64,000 nucleotides of DNA from an uncultured Eubacterium sp. (GTDB lineage: Bacteria > Bacillota > Clostridia > Lachnospirales > Lachnospiraceae): assembly GCA_910578975.1 (NCBI GenBank), contig CAJTRZ010000002.1:186001-250000 (forward strand), read 5' to 3'. This document shows, piece by piece, positions 24,269-32,821 of the stretch. The notes under the pieces are model-generated. The model saw only the letters and a program-made list of their open reading frames with translations. It was not told where the DNA came from and searched no databases. The first letter of the stretch is position 1. Each line of letters opens with the position of its first letter. A program made the position numbers and the translations under genes.

Positions 24269-26500
24269 TTATTTTTTAATTTTTATCATATTCAGTCTTA
24301 AAGCGTTCATTACAACACAAAAACTGGATAGGCTCATAGCAAATGCCCCAAACATCGGACTTAAGCGTATTCCAAATATTGGATACCAGACGCCAGCTGC
24401 CAGTGGAATTCCAATAATATTATAAATAAATGCCCAAAATAAATTTTCATGAATATTTCTGAGAACCATTTTACTTAGTTTCACAGCTTTTGGAACATCT
24501 GAAAGGTTATTCTTTACCAATACAATATCTGCTGCATCAATCGCAATATCTGTTCCTGCCCCAATAGCCATTCCCACATCTGCCCTGGTCAATGCCGGTG
24601 CATCATTAATTCCATCTCCTACCATAATCGTTGTTCCGTCTAATGCCTGCTCTTTTACAACCTTCTCTTTAATATCAGGTAATACGTTTGCAACCACATT
24701 TTCTATTCCTACTTTATCTGCAATCGCTTTCGCAGTTGCTTTATTATCACCTGTAAGCATTGTCACATGTATTTCCATATTCTTTAAATCTTCTATAGCT
24801 GAAACACTATCTGGTTTTAGCGCATCAGAAACAGCTATAATTCCACATAACTTTTCATCATATGCAAAATACATCGGTGTTTTTCCTTCATTAGAAAGTT
24901 TATTTGCTATATTTCTATACTTTTCCTCTACTTTACAAAACCCTTGTATATACTCAATATTTCCTGCTACAGCCACATTCTCATCTATCTTTCCAAATAA
25001 CCCATTTCCTGTCTTAGACAAAAAGCCAGATACTTCCTTTTTGTTTATATTTTTTTCTTTACAATAATAAACAATTGCTTTTGCCAAAGGATGTTCACTA
25101 TTATTTTCCAGACTGTATGCCAATTCCAATAACTTTACATTGTTCCGGTCATTTGTTGCAATCACATCTGTAACTTCCGGTTTTCCTGTAGTAATCGTTC
25201 CTGTTTTATCTAAAATAATATTTTTAGCTTTTCCTGCGTTTTCTAAAGCTGTAGCATTTTTAAATAAAATACCATTTTTTGCTCCAATACCATTTCCAAC
25301 CATAATTGCTACCGGTGTTGCAAGACCTAATGCACATGGACAACTTATTACAAGAACAGAAACTGCATAAGTAAGGGCTGTTCCTAAATCAGCACCTGCG
25401 AGTACCCATATAATAAATGTAAAAACTGCAATACACAGAACAACCGGAACAAAAATGCCTGCCACTTTGTCTGCAGCTTTTGCAATAGGTGCTTTAGATG
25501 CGGAAGCATCACTGACTAATTTAATAATCTGTGCTAATGTTGTATCATTTCCAACCCGTACAGCTTTGCAGACCAGCACGCCTGACTGGTTTATTGTTCC
25601 TGATGATACTTTTGCTCCCTCCGTCTTATCTACCGGAATACTCTCTCCTGTAAGAGAAGACTCGTCAACTGCACTTTCTCCTCTGACTACTACACCATCT
25701 GCGGGGATATTCTCACCAGGTTTTACAACAAAGTACATATCCACTTTCAAATTTGATAAACTGATTTCCTTTTCTATCTCGTTTCCCTGCTCATCTTTTT
25801 CTAAAATTCTGGCTTTGGACGGTGTCAGTTTCATCAATCCATTAAGTGCACTCGTCGTCTTTCCTTTCGAATATACCTCTAATGTTTTTCCAACAGTTAT
25901 TAAAGAAACAATCATTGCTGCAGATTCAAAATAAAAATCCTGCATCTCATTTGTATGATTTATTACCATAATAAGCAGAATAACTGCACTATAAATGAAA
26001 GAGGCACCTGCACCTAATGCCACCAAGGTATCCATATTAGGAGCATTATTTATAACTCCCTTTGCCCCATTGATAAAAAACTTTCTGTTAATTATTAATA
26101 CCACAAGGGTAATAAACATCTGAATAATCCCCTGTAAAATATGGTTATGTCCTATAAAATCCGGAATCGGCCAATTCCACATCATATGCCCCATAGAGAG
26201 ATACATTAAAGGAATCAGCAATAAAACGGAATATACCAGTCTTTTTCTCATTTTACTAATTTCATTCTCTTCGTCGGTTTCGGAAGTATTTACTTTTGAT
26301 TTTTTTGCTCCATATCCTGCCTTTATAACTGCATCTATAATTTCTTTTTCTGTGACTGTACCTTCTACATTCATAGAATTTGTCAACAAATTAACATTGA
26401 CACTTTCGACACCATCTAATTGTCTGACTGCCTTCTCTACTCTTGCACTGCAGGCGGCGCAACTCATTCCTGTTACTTTAAAATCCATATTCTCTGTCAC
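24269..26500 (-). CDS. copA: Copper-exporting P-type ATPase
   Basis: A 743-residue P1B ATPase that pumps Cu(I) out of the cytoplasm. One N-terminal heavy-metal domain carries GMSCAAC (C14, C17). The membrane part includes the CPC ion site in SCPCALGLATP; the catalytic loop has DKTGTITTG (phosphorylated Asp), the HP dipeptide in NNSEHPLAKA and GDGINDAPAL. The TGES actuator motif is in SSLTGESIPVD. It follows csoR in the same operon (55 bp gap), so it should be induced by copper. No copZ chaperone gene is adjacent; the single fused HMA domain may stand in. Confidence 0.96.
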   Translation of the reverse strand: MTENMDFKVTGMSCAACSARVEKAVRQLDGVESVNVNLLTNSMNVEGTVTEKEIIDAVIKAGYGAKKSKVNTSETDEENEISKMRKRLVYSVLLLIPLMYLSMGHMMWNWPIPDFIGHNHILQGIIQMFITLVVLIINRKFFINGAKGVINNAPNMDTLVALGAGASFIYSAVILLIMVINHTNEMQDFYFESAAMIVSLITVGKTLEVYSKGKTTSALNGLMKLTPSKARILEKDEQGNEIEKEISLSNLKVDMYFVVKPGENIPADGVVVRGESAVDESSLTGESIPVDKTEGAKVSSGTINQSGVLVCKAVRVGNDTTLAQIIKLVSDASASKAPIAKAADKVAGIFVPVVLCIAVFTFIIWVLAGADLGTALTYAVSVLVISCPCALGLATPVAIMVGNGIGAKNGILFKNATALENAGKAKNIILDKTGTITTGKPEVTDVIATNDRNNVKLLELAYSLENNSEHPLAKAIVYYCKEKNINKKEVSGFLSKTGNGLFGKIDENVAVAGNIEYIQGFCKVEEKYRNIANKLSNEGKTPMYFAYDEKLCGIIAVSDALKPDSVSAIEDLKNMEIHVTMLTGDNKATAKAIADKVGIENVVANVLPDIKEKVVKEQALDGTTIMVGDGINDAPALTRADVGMAIGAGTDIAIDAADIVLVKNNLSDVPKAVKLSKMVLRNIHENLFWAFIYNIIGIPLAAGVWYPIFGIRLSPMFGAFAMSLSSFCVVMNALRLNMIKIKK

Positions 26501-26555
26501 CTCTCTCTTTATTTTCTGTCATCTCTATTGATTAATAATCTTTGTTCTTTCATTA

Positions 26556-26855
26556 CTACTTCATTAATCGTTTTAATATATTCGTCAATTCCTCAATGAC
26601 TTCAATATTCCCGTTCTGAATATTCTCAACCACACATGTATTCATATGATTATCCAACAATACCTTATTAAAACTATTCAATGCAGAATTAATGGCAGAT
26701 ACCTGTATTAAAATATCTGGGCAGTAAGCATCTTCTTCTACCATTTTTTTAACACCACGTACCTGCCCCTCTATTCTGTTCAAGCGGTTAATCAAGTCTC
26801 TATACTCTTTCTCTTCTCTTTTCTTAGTTTTATGATTCTTGCAATTATTATTCAT
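26556..26855 (-). CDS. csoR: CsoR-type copper-sensing repressor
   Basis: 99 residues from ATG 26855, five bases after AGGAGG. The all-helical CsoR/RcnR fold is clear in NRLNRIEGQVRGVKKMVEEDAYCPDILIQ (split), and the Cu(I) ligands C45, H70 and C74 follow the C-H-C pattern of copper-sensing members. It represses csoR-copA by binding the GC-rich palindrome at 26876-26896, which lies between the -35 and -10 boxes, and releases DNA when copper binds. The order csoR-copA supports copper rather than nickel or sulfide sensing. Confidence 0.94.
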   Translation of the reverse strand: MNNNCKNHKTKKREEKEYRDLINRLNRIEGQVRGVKKMVEEDAYCPDILIQVSAINSALNSFNKVLLDNHMNTCVVENIQNGNIEVIEELTNILKRLMK

Positions 26856-26872
26856 AGACACCTCCTGAGAGA

Positions 26873-26902
26873 ATTATATACCCCGTAGGGGTATATTGTC
26901 AA
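26873..26902 (-). promoter_or_regulatory. csoR-copA promoter with CsoR operator in the spacer
   Basis: -35 TTGACA (complement of 26897-26902) and -10 TATAAT (complement of 26873-26878), 18 bases apart. The spacer holds ATATACCCC-n3-GGGGTATAT (26876-26896), which matches the G-tract palindromes bound by CsoR proteins. Repressor binding would block polymerase directly. Confidence 0.85.
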
Positions 26903-26951
26903 CTTTTTATATTGACATTTATTCCATAAAGTGATAATATCTTTATTGCTT

Positions 26952-27033
26952 GCGGATGTGGCGGAATGGCAGACGCAGCAGACTCAAAATCTGCCGCCCA
27001 CAAAGCGTGCGGGTTCAAGTCCCGCCATCCGCA
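26952..27033 (+). tRNA. tRNA-Leu (anticodon CAA)
   Basis: An 82-base tRNA without an encoded CCA end. The acceptor stem GCGGATG/CATCCGC closes the molecule. The anticodon stem GCAGA/TCTGC holds the loop CTCAAAA with CAA at 26985-26987, a long class II variable arm (CGC/GCG) follows, and the T arm CGGG-TTCAAGT-CCCG is standard. The long variable arm and the anticodon agree on leucine (UUG codons). A strong terminator follows at 27036-27070. Confidence 0.96.
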
Positions 27034-27035
27034 TT

Positions 27036-27070
27036 AAAAAAGAATGTAACTTTCGTTACATTCTTTTTTT
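27036..27070. terminator. Bidirectional terminator between tRNA-Leu and the zinc-ribbon protein gene
   Basis: GAATGTAAC (27042-27050) pairs perfectly with GTTACATTC (27055-27063) around TTTC, flanked by an A-run and a run of seven T. Confidence 0.92.
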
Positions 27071-27080
27071 ATTTACTATT

Positions 27081-28637
27081 TTAATTCAGTTCATAAGCAT
27101 CTCCATTTTTACTTACACTATATACACTTCCTGACTCACAGGATATAGCATATGTCTTACCAGATATACTCATACCGTCTTTATCGTCAATCTGACATTG
27201 AATAATATAATATTCTCTAGAGTCTATCTCTGCTGTTTCTTTATATTCAAAAGAACTTACATCTCCATTTTCAAATTCGCCAAAATCATTTTCAAACTCC
27301 CCTGAAGATACCAGATAATCTGTTAATTTATTTACAGCCTGATCGTAGGAAATTTTATTCGGTGCATAATTATATGCTCTTGTTACTACCTGACTACTGA
27401 TTCCCTCTTCATTAATTGCCACAAAATAGAACAAACAATTTTCCTTTGGCATAGTAATTGGTTTTGTGTAAAGTTTATCTTTTGATGTTGGTACAGAACC
27501 ATTTTTTGTGTAGTAAACTTTACATCCTTGTGGTGCTGTTACAATAATTTTTTCTTCCGACTGATATTCTCCACTCTTTGGTTCTACAGAAGGTGCATCT
27601 ACTTTTTTAAACTGCAATACATATTTAAAAGTACTGTCTTTGCTATTTTTTTTGTTTTTATCTTCTGAGTACGCTCTAAGAGTATATGTTCCTTCTGTTG
27701 CGAGATTAATCGGCTCCTTATACTCTTTCTTAGAAAGACTGTCTATCGGATTTGTGCCATCTAATGTATAATATATTTTCACATTATCACTTGCACTTAA
27801 CTTCACCTCTATCGGTTTATCATAAGTTCCCTCTGCTACACTAGCCGCAGGTATGGTTCCACCAAAAGCTTTCAGTTCTGACTGAATACTGCTTGGTGCA
27901 TTCGCAATCAATCTGTTAATTTCTGAATTCATATCATTATTTTGATATAAAACAATTAATTCCTTATAATAATTAACGTTATCTTCATCTACATCAATTA
28001 ATAATTCTAAATAATGTATTTGTTCCTGCTCATAATTTCCAAGCTTTCCATCCACTTCATACACTTTTTCATAGGCTTTTATTTTCTGTTCTTTCGTAAA
28101 AGCATTTCCCGATGCAAGTATAAATTGGGATTTTGCATACTCATAATTTTTTTCCTGAAAATACTTCTCTCCACTCGAAAAATATTTATTAAATTTTTCT
28201 GTCATAATACTCTTTTTAATTAACAGTGTAGAAGTAACTGCAATTATAAGCAATACAACTGTAATTCCCGCAATCATAAAAAAGTTCTTCTTGGTCAGCT
28301 TTTTTTTATTATATAAATTTTTATGCTCTTCATAAGACTGATCTGTACTTTTATATTTATGTTTTGAAGGAGCAATATAAGAATCATCAAAATCGTCGAT
28401 TTCTTCCTTCATTCTTTTTGCCGGTTCTTTTATATTTTCTTTTTTTAATTCTTCTTTGGTAATTTCACCGGTCTCTTCTTTTCCTGATTCAATTGTAATT
28501 CCCGTAAAAGTATCCTCATATGCTTTTTCAATCGGTGTAGGTGCAATATCATTTTCAAATGCATTAATTTTTGTACCACACTTCGTACAAAACATTGAAT
28601 TTTCATCACACTCACAACCACAATTTGGACATATCAT
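27081..28637 (-). CDS. Zinc-ribbon membrane protein with two chitobiase C-terminal-like Ig domains
   Basis: A 518-residue protein of no known function. Residues 3-21 form a zinc ribbon (CPNCGCECDENSMFCTKCG), followed by a charged disordered linker, one membrane helix at 119-141, and an outer part. The outer part has a TPR-like helical region (about 150-245) and two copies of a chitobiase/hexosaminidase C-terminal-type beta domain (YYTLDGTNPIDS and YYTKNGSVPTSK). The last ~80 residues form another small domain. The topology puts the zinc ribbon in the cytoplasm. It stands alone, bounded by a terminator; a sensory or wall-binding role is only inference. Confidence 0.75.
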   Translation of the reverse strand: MICPNCGCECDENSMFCTKCGTKINAFENDIAPTPIEKAYEDTFTGITIESGKEETGEITKEELKKENIKEPAKRMKEEIDDFDDSYIAPSKHKYKSTDQSYEEHKNLYNKKKLTKKNFFMIAGITVVLLIIAVTSTLLIKKSIMTEKFNKYFSSGEKYFQEKNYEYAKSQFILASGNAFTKEQKIKAYEKVYEVDGKLGNYEQEQIHYLELLIDVDEDNVNYYKELIVLYQNNDMNSEINRLIANAPSSIQSELKAFGGTIPAASVAEGTYDKPIEVKLSASDNVKIYYTLDGTNPIDSLSKKEYKEPINLATEGTYTLRAYSEDKNKKNSKDSTFKYVLQFKKVDAPSVEPKSGEYQSEEKIIVTAPQGCKVYYTKNGSVPTSKDKLYTKPITMPKENCLFYFVAINEEGISSQVVTRAYNYAPNKISYDQAVNKLTDYLVSSGEFENDFGEFENGDVSSFEYKETAEIDSREYYIIQCQIDDKDGMSISGKTYAISCESGSVYSVSKNGDAYELN

Positions 28638-28717
28638 ATTTTTGCCTCCTAATGCTTCAGTAGAAGTTCCTGCACTTCTATTTAAGATATAACATTTACT
28701 GAAATGAATATATCATA

Positions 28718-29362
28718 TTATTCATTTGGTTTCAATTCAATATCGCCTGAATTCTGACTCTTAGAAAATTTACATCCACAGAAATTCTGTCGATACAGCT
28801 GATATTCTTTGGATAACTCTATAGAACGTTTATATCCGTTTTTCTTCTTAAAATCAGAAGAGAGATATTTTACTCCATATTTTTCTTCTAAACATTTTCC
28901 AATTTCATTTAATTTATCTGCATTTTTTAAAGGGCTGATAGATAACGTTGTTGTAAAATAATCATAATGCTTCTCAGCGGCAATGGTAGCCGTCTCTGTA
29001 AGCCTCAATTCATAGCATTTGAAACATCTATTTCCACCTTCCCTGCATTTCTCCAAACCTTCCACATACTTATAAAACTTTTCCGGCTCATACTGTTCAA
29101 TGATAGGTGTAACCGGATGTTCAAACTCCATCTCCGAAATCAGCCGGGCTAACTCCTCTGCCCTATGCCGATACTCATCATCTGTTTCAATATTAGGATT
29201 ATAAAATAAAATATCTATTTTAAAATATTTCGATAAATATTCTAATACATAACTGCTACAAGGAGCACAGCATGCATGCAGCAATAATGTCGGGACTTCC
29301 TTCTTTCTTTCATGATATTCTATTATTTTTTCTAACTCTTTTTGATAATTAATTTTATTCAT
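28718..29362 (-). CDS. queH: Epoxyqueuosine reductase QueH
   Basis: A 214-residue member of the QueH (DUF208) family, which reduces epoxyqueuosine to queuosine in tRNA where the cobalamin enzyme QueG is absent. Conserved metal and cluster cysteines are visible in LLHACCAPCSSY, GGNRCFKCYELRL and NFCGCKFS, and YNPNIETDDEY matches the family. GAGGT precedes ATG 29362. No other queuosine genes are in the window. The assignment relies on the cysteine pattern. Confidence 0.92.
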   Translation of the reverse strand: MNKINYQKELEKIIEYHERKKEVPTLLLHACCAPCSSYVLEYLSKYFKIDILFYNPNIETDDEYRHRAEELARLISEMEFEHPVTPIIEQYEPEKFYKYVEGLEKCREGGNRCFKCYELRLTETATIAAEKHYDYFTTTLSISPLKNADKLNEIGKCLEEKYGVKYLSSDFKKKNGYKRSIELSKEYQLYRQNFCGCKFSKSQNSGDIELKPNE

Positions 29363-29373
29363 ATTACCTCTAC

Positions 29374-29403
29374 AAAAAAGACAGGAACTCCCTGTCTTTT
29401 TTT
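29374..29403 (-). terminator. Terminator after the Nudix gene
   Basis: GACAGG (29380-29385) and CCTGTC (29391-29396) form the stem around a 5-base loop, with A and T runs on either side; it lies between the Nudix stop and the queH start. Confidence 0.85.
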
Positions 29404-29422
29404 CATCATAACGTTCGTATCT

Positions 29423-29854
29423 TTACTTGTGTTTTTTATTAAGTTCCAGATATTTGTTATAAGCTTTCTCCAGAATTATTTTTTCATTGGGAAATTTTAA
29501 TAAATGATATGCTTCAATGTACTTGTAATACCCCGAATGATAAAAATATTCTTCGCGCTGTGGTCTACTATAATAACTATCAGAAGCCATTAAAAACCAA
29601 TGTGCTTCCTTTTCGACAACATCTCCTGGAATACTAAAAGAATATTCGCTTTTCCCCACATACTCATTAATTCTAGCATTAACTCCTGTCTCTTCTTTCA
29701 CTTCTCTTAATGCAGTTTCCTGATAGGTTTCTCCCCTTTCAATAGTCCCTTTTGGTAAAACCCATCCCTCATACCTATTACGAAAATTTTTGTATAATAG
29801 TAAAATCTTGCCTCTAAATATAACCACACCGCCACAACTGACCGCTTTATCCAT
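29423..29854 (-). CDS. Nudix hydrolase
   Basis: A 143-residue Nudix enzyme. The Nudix box is complete, from G in GTIERGETYQETAL through REVKEETGV (G-x5-E-x7-REVxEExGx), giving the Mg-binding helix that hydrolyses nucleoside diphosphate-linked compounds. WVLPKG precedes it as usual. The later part YYSRPQREEYFYHSGYY is not diagnostic, so the substrate (Ap4A, ADP-sugar or oxidised nucleotide) cannot be chosen. A terminator separates it from queH. Confidence 0.9.
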   Translation of the reverse strand: MDKAVSCGGVVIFRGKILLLYKNFRNRYEGWVLPKGTIERGETYQETALREVKEETGVNARINEYVGKSEYSFSIPGDVVEKEAHWFLMASDSYYSRPQREEYFYHSGYYKYIEAYHLLKFPNEKIILEKAYNKYLELNKKHK

Positions 29855-29968
29855 AGCGAATCCTCCTGCTTCTCAAGTGTGTTAATAATAATTACTTTTA
29901 GTATACAGTAATAACCATGTCAATGCAAGTTTCCTTATAAAGAAAAATTAATAATAGCAGTTTATCCG

Positions 29969-31456
29969 TTAATTAAAACAGGCATCAAATACTTCTTTTG
30001 CACAGTTTGTAGCAGAATTACTTCCCTGTGGCATATTCTCTAAAACAACAGCTATAGCAATTCTTTTCTTTCCCTTTTTTGCATATCCAACAAACCAAGA
30101 ATTTACATTGTCTTTTTTGTCCACTTCCGCTGTTCCTGTCTTGCCATATGCCTTGTAATCAGAATACTTAAAAATCTTAGCAGTACCATATTCACACACT
30201 GCCGCCATATATTCCTGTAATATTTTTGCCTCAGACTTTGACATAAGGCGTTTGTATTCTTCCTGTTCAGCCATCTTTACTGTGTTTCCACTACTATTTT
30301 CAATATAATCCACCACATAAGGTTTCATTAATATACCATTGTTTGCCACAGCCGAAGCAATCATAGCCATATGTGCCGGAGATACTGTAGTTTTACCCTG
30401 ACCAATACTCGTCTGCGTAATATCAAACTGAGTAGATTTCTTTGTTAACGGAAATACACTCTCGTTATAATCCATCTCCAATGGTAATGGCTGATTAAAC
30501 AATAATTTATCCGCTGTTTTCCTGAATTTTGGTATATTTAATTCATTTCCAATAGAAGAAAATGCACTATTACACGAATGCGCAAATGAATCTTTTAAAT
30601 TCTCACTATAATGTGATGTCCCATCAAAGCATTTAATAGAAAATCCTTTAAATGATGCCTTTCCATTACAATAATATTCAAAATCATTGTAATTTTTATT
30701 TTCCTTGATATATTCTAATGCAGTCACAATTTTAAATATAGAACCTGGTATATATTTCCCCTGAGTTGCCCGGTTTACAAGTCTTGAATCACTAGAATCC
30801 TTCACCAAATCATCCCATATATCATCAATAGTAGACGGATCATAAGAAGGTCTGGATGTCATGGAAAGAATGGCTCCTGTATCCGGATTCATAACAAAAA
30901 CAGCACCTTTATAACCTTCGAGACTATTGTAGGCAGCCTTTTGTGTGCTGACACTCAACGTAGTATAGACATCACATCCTGTTTCTGTTGTATTTGAAAA
31001 ATCATTAATAATTTTTTGCATAACACTTGTCTGGGATGACAGCAAATCATAATTGCACATTTTTTCCAAACCGTATTTACCATGAGTCGTAATGCCAATA
31101 GCATGTGCAAAAGTTTTGCCATAAGGATACTCTCTTGTATCATCTGAAAAATCCTTTTCTGTTCCTTTTGTATCTGTATATGCCAGTTTCTTTTTACTAC
31201 GGCTGTAAATCGTACCTCTGACTACCTTTGATGCATTTTCATCAATTCTTCGGTTATACGTATTATTCAATATCTTCTGACTGTCAACTGCTACAAAATA
31301 AGCATAAAATCCAATCATAAACGCAAAAATCATAGTTATAACAATCGTTGTAACCATAGCCTGCTTATTCATCTTTTTTCTATCATTTCTAACGGATTTT
31401 GATTTCCTGGGTGTTTTCAACGATTCTGATTTCCTGGGTGTTTCTTTCCTTGACAT
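29969..31456 (-). CDS. Class B penicillin-binding protein (transpeptidase)
   Basis: A 495-residue peptidoglycan transpeptidase with a cytoplasmic tail, one membrane helix (about 34-55) and an outer catalytic domain. All three active-site motifs are present: S239-IFK, S294-C-N and K439-TG. It belongs with the PbpA/FtsI-like class B enzymes that work with a SEDS glycosyltransferase. Its ATG 31456 follows AAGGAG and lies inside the 3' end of the SEDS gene, a 68-base overlap, so the partners are probably coupled. The overlap contains a 27-bp tandem repeat that encodes SLKTPRKS-like repeats here. Confidence 0.92.
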   Translation of the reverse strand: MSRKETPRKSESLKTPRKSKSVRNDRKKMNKQAMVTTIVITMIFAFMIGFYAYFVAVDSQKILNNTYNRRIDENASKVVRGTIYSRSKKKLAYTDTKGTEKDFSDDTREYPYGKTFAHAIGITTHGKYGLEKMCNYDLLSSQTSVMQKIINDFSNTTETGCDVYTTLSVSTQKAAYNSLEGYKGAVFVMNPDTGAILSMTSRPSYDPSTIDDIWDDLVKDSSDSRLVNRATQGKYIPGSIFKIVTALEYIKENKNYNDFEYYCNGKASFKGFSIKCFDGTSHYSENLKDSFAHSCNSAFSSIGNELNIPKFRKTADKLLFNQPLPLEMDYNESVFPLTKKSTQFDITQTSIGQGKTTVSPAHMAMIASAVANNGILMKPYVVDYIENSSGNTVKMAEQEEYKRLMSKSEAKILQEYMAAVCEYGTAKIFKYSDYKAYGKTGTAEVDKKDNVNSWFVGYAKKGKKRIAIAVVLENMPQGSNSATNCAKEVFDACFN

Positions 31457-32804
31457 GTTTCGCTCCTTTTCGTGGTACTTTTCTTTTTGCCTGATGTTTT
31501 GTTGTTCCTACAATAGCCAATCCTTGTATGATTGCAAATACAATCAATGTACTCAATATAGAACTTCCACCATAACTAAGTAATGGAAATGTTACACCGG
31601 TAGATGGAATCATATTAATCGCACCACCAACCGTCACAATAATCTGAACTGCATATTGTATACCAAGCCCCACACAAACTAATTTATTAAACAAACTAAT
31701 TTGCTGCATGGCAGTATTTAAAAATGCAATAAAACAAGTTAAACATACAACAATCAATAATATAGCAAAAATTGCACCAAACTCCTCACCAATTGCTGAA
31801 AAAATAAAATCCTGATCTACTACCGGAATATCTTTTGGCTGCCCCTGATAAAGACCGGTTCCTGTCAGTCCACCGTTTCCTAAAGCAAATAATGACTGTG
31901 TAATCTGATATCCTGTATCTCTGGGATCTGCCCACGGGTCCATCCAGACACTCACACGGACACGGACATGGGCAAAGAGTCTATAGGCTAATATCGATGC
32001 AATAGATAATCCTCCAAAGCAAATAAATATATAGCGTGCCTTTCTAGTGCCAATATATACCATAAACACATACACCATAAAGAAAATCAAAGCACTTCCA
32101 AGATCTCTGGATGCAACCAAAATCAAAACATGTATTCCCGCCATTACTGCAGATAAAACAATATTTTTAAAATCTGCTGATCGGCTGAGAAGCCCTGCTA
32201 TAAAAAATACAAATATAATCTTTACAAACTCTGATGGCTGAAATGCAAACCCACCAATTTTAATTGACAAATTTGCTCCACCTGTTTCCTGTCCTAATAT
32301 CAAAACACTGGATAATAATCCGATTCCCACGAGACAATATATCCACGTAAATGATTTCCACATTTCATATTTACTCATCAAATATGGAACAACCAAAGAT
32401 GCCATAGACACAATAGCTACAATAATAAACTGCTTGATACTATTTTGAAATCTTAATCTTGCGAGAATAATAAATCCAATTGTTAAAAGCATACACATAT
32501 TACTCAGAATCGCTTTGTTTATATTCGGATAAATAATCGGGAATATCCCCAATACAACAATCAGGTAACATAATTGTGCTCCCCCTAATACAATGACTCC
32601 AATATCTGTTGTATCCTGCTGGTTTAAATAAATTGTTGCAATCCCAAGAAAATAAGTTAAAAATATTATTCCGTTTTGTCGTTGAAAAATACCGGAAGCT
32701 TTATATGGATTTTTACATCTGAGAGCGCTCAAGCATTCCCACACATAAAAAAACATCAACAATATAAAAAGGTATTTTGTTACGATTACTAAAAATGTAC
32801 TCAT
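31389..32804 (-). CDS. SEDS-family peptidoglycan glycosyltransferase (FtsW/RodA/SpoVE)
   Basis: A 471-residue membrane protein with about ten helices. It polymerises lipid II into glycan strands together with a class B PBP, here encoded immediately downstream. Family segments include SRDLGSALIFFMVYVFMVYIGT, LFALGNGGLTGTGLYQGQPK (split) and DFIFSAIGEEFG, with IPSTGVTFPLLSYGGSS near the C-terminus. It is not adjacent to dcw-cluster genes, so whether it serves elongation, division or sporulation is open. The basic C-terminal tail contains a duplicated NTQEI(R/K)I motif from the 27-bp tandem repeat. Confidence 0.93.
   Translation of the reverse strand: MSTFLVIVTKYLFILLMFFYVWECLSALRCKNPYKASGIFQRQNGIIFLTYFLGIATIYLNQQDTTDIGVIVLGGAQLCYLIVVLGIFPIIYPNINKAILSNMCMLLTIGFIILARLRFQNSIKQFIIVAIVSMASLVVPYLMSKYEMWKSFTWIYCLVGIGLLSSVLILGQETGGANLSIKIGGFAFQPSEFVKIIFVFFIAGLLSRSADFKNIVLSAVMAGIHVLILVASRDLGSALIFFMVYVFMVYIGTRKARYIFICFGGLSIASILAYRLFAHVRVRVSVWMDPWADPRDTGYQITQSLFALGNGGLTGTGLYQGQPKDIPVVDQDFIFSAIGEEFGAIFAILLIVVCLTCFIAFLNTAMQQISLFNKLVCVGLGIQYAVQIIVTVGGAINMIPSTGVTFPLLSYGGSSILSTLIVFAIIQGLAIVGTTKHQAKRKVPRKGAKHVKERNTQEIRIVENTQEIKIR
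31395..31448. repeat. Two copies of a 27-bp unit inside the SEDS/PBP coding overlap
   Basis: Units start at 31395 and 31422 and differ at few positions. The period is nine codons and therefore keeps both overlapping frames open, giving NTQEI(R/K)I in the SEDS tail and TPRKS in the PBP start. Confidence 0.85.
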
Positions 32805-32821
32805 TATTTGTCTCCCATATA

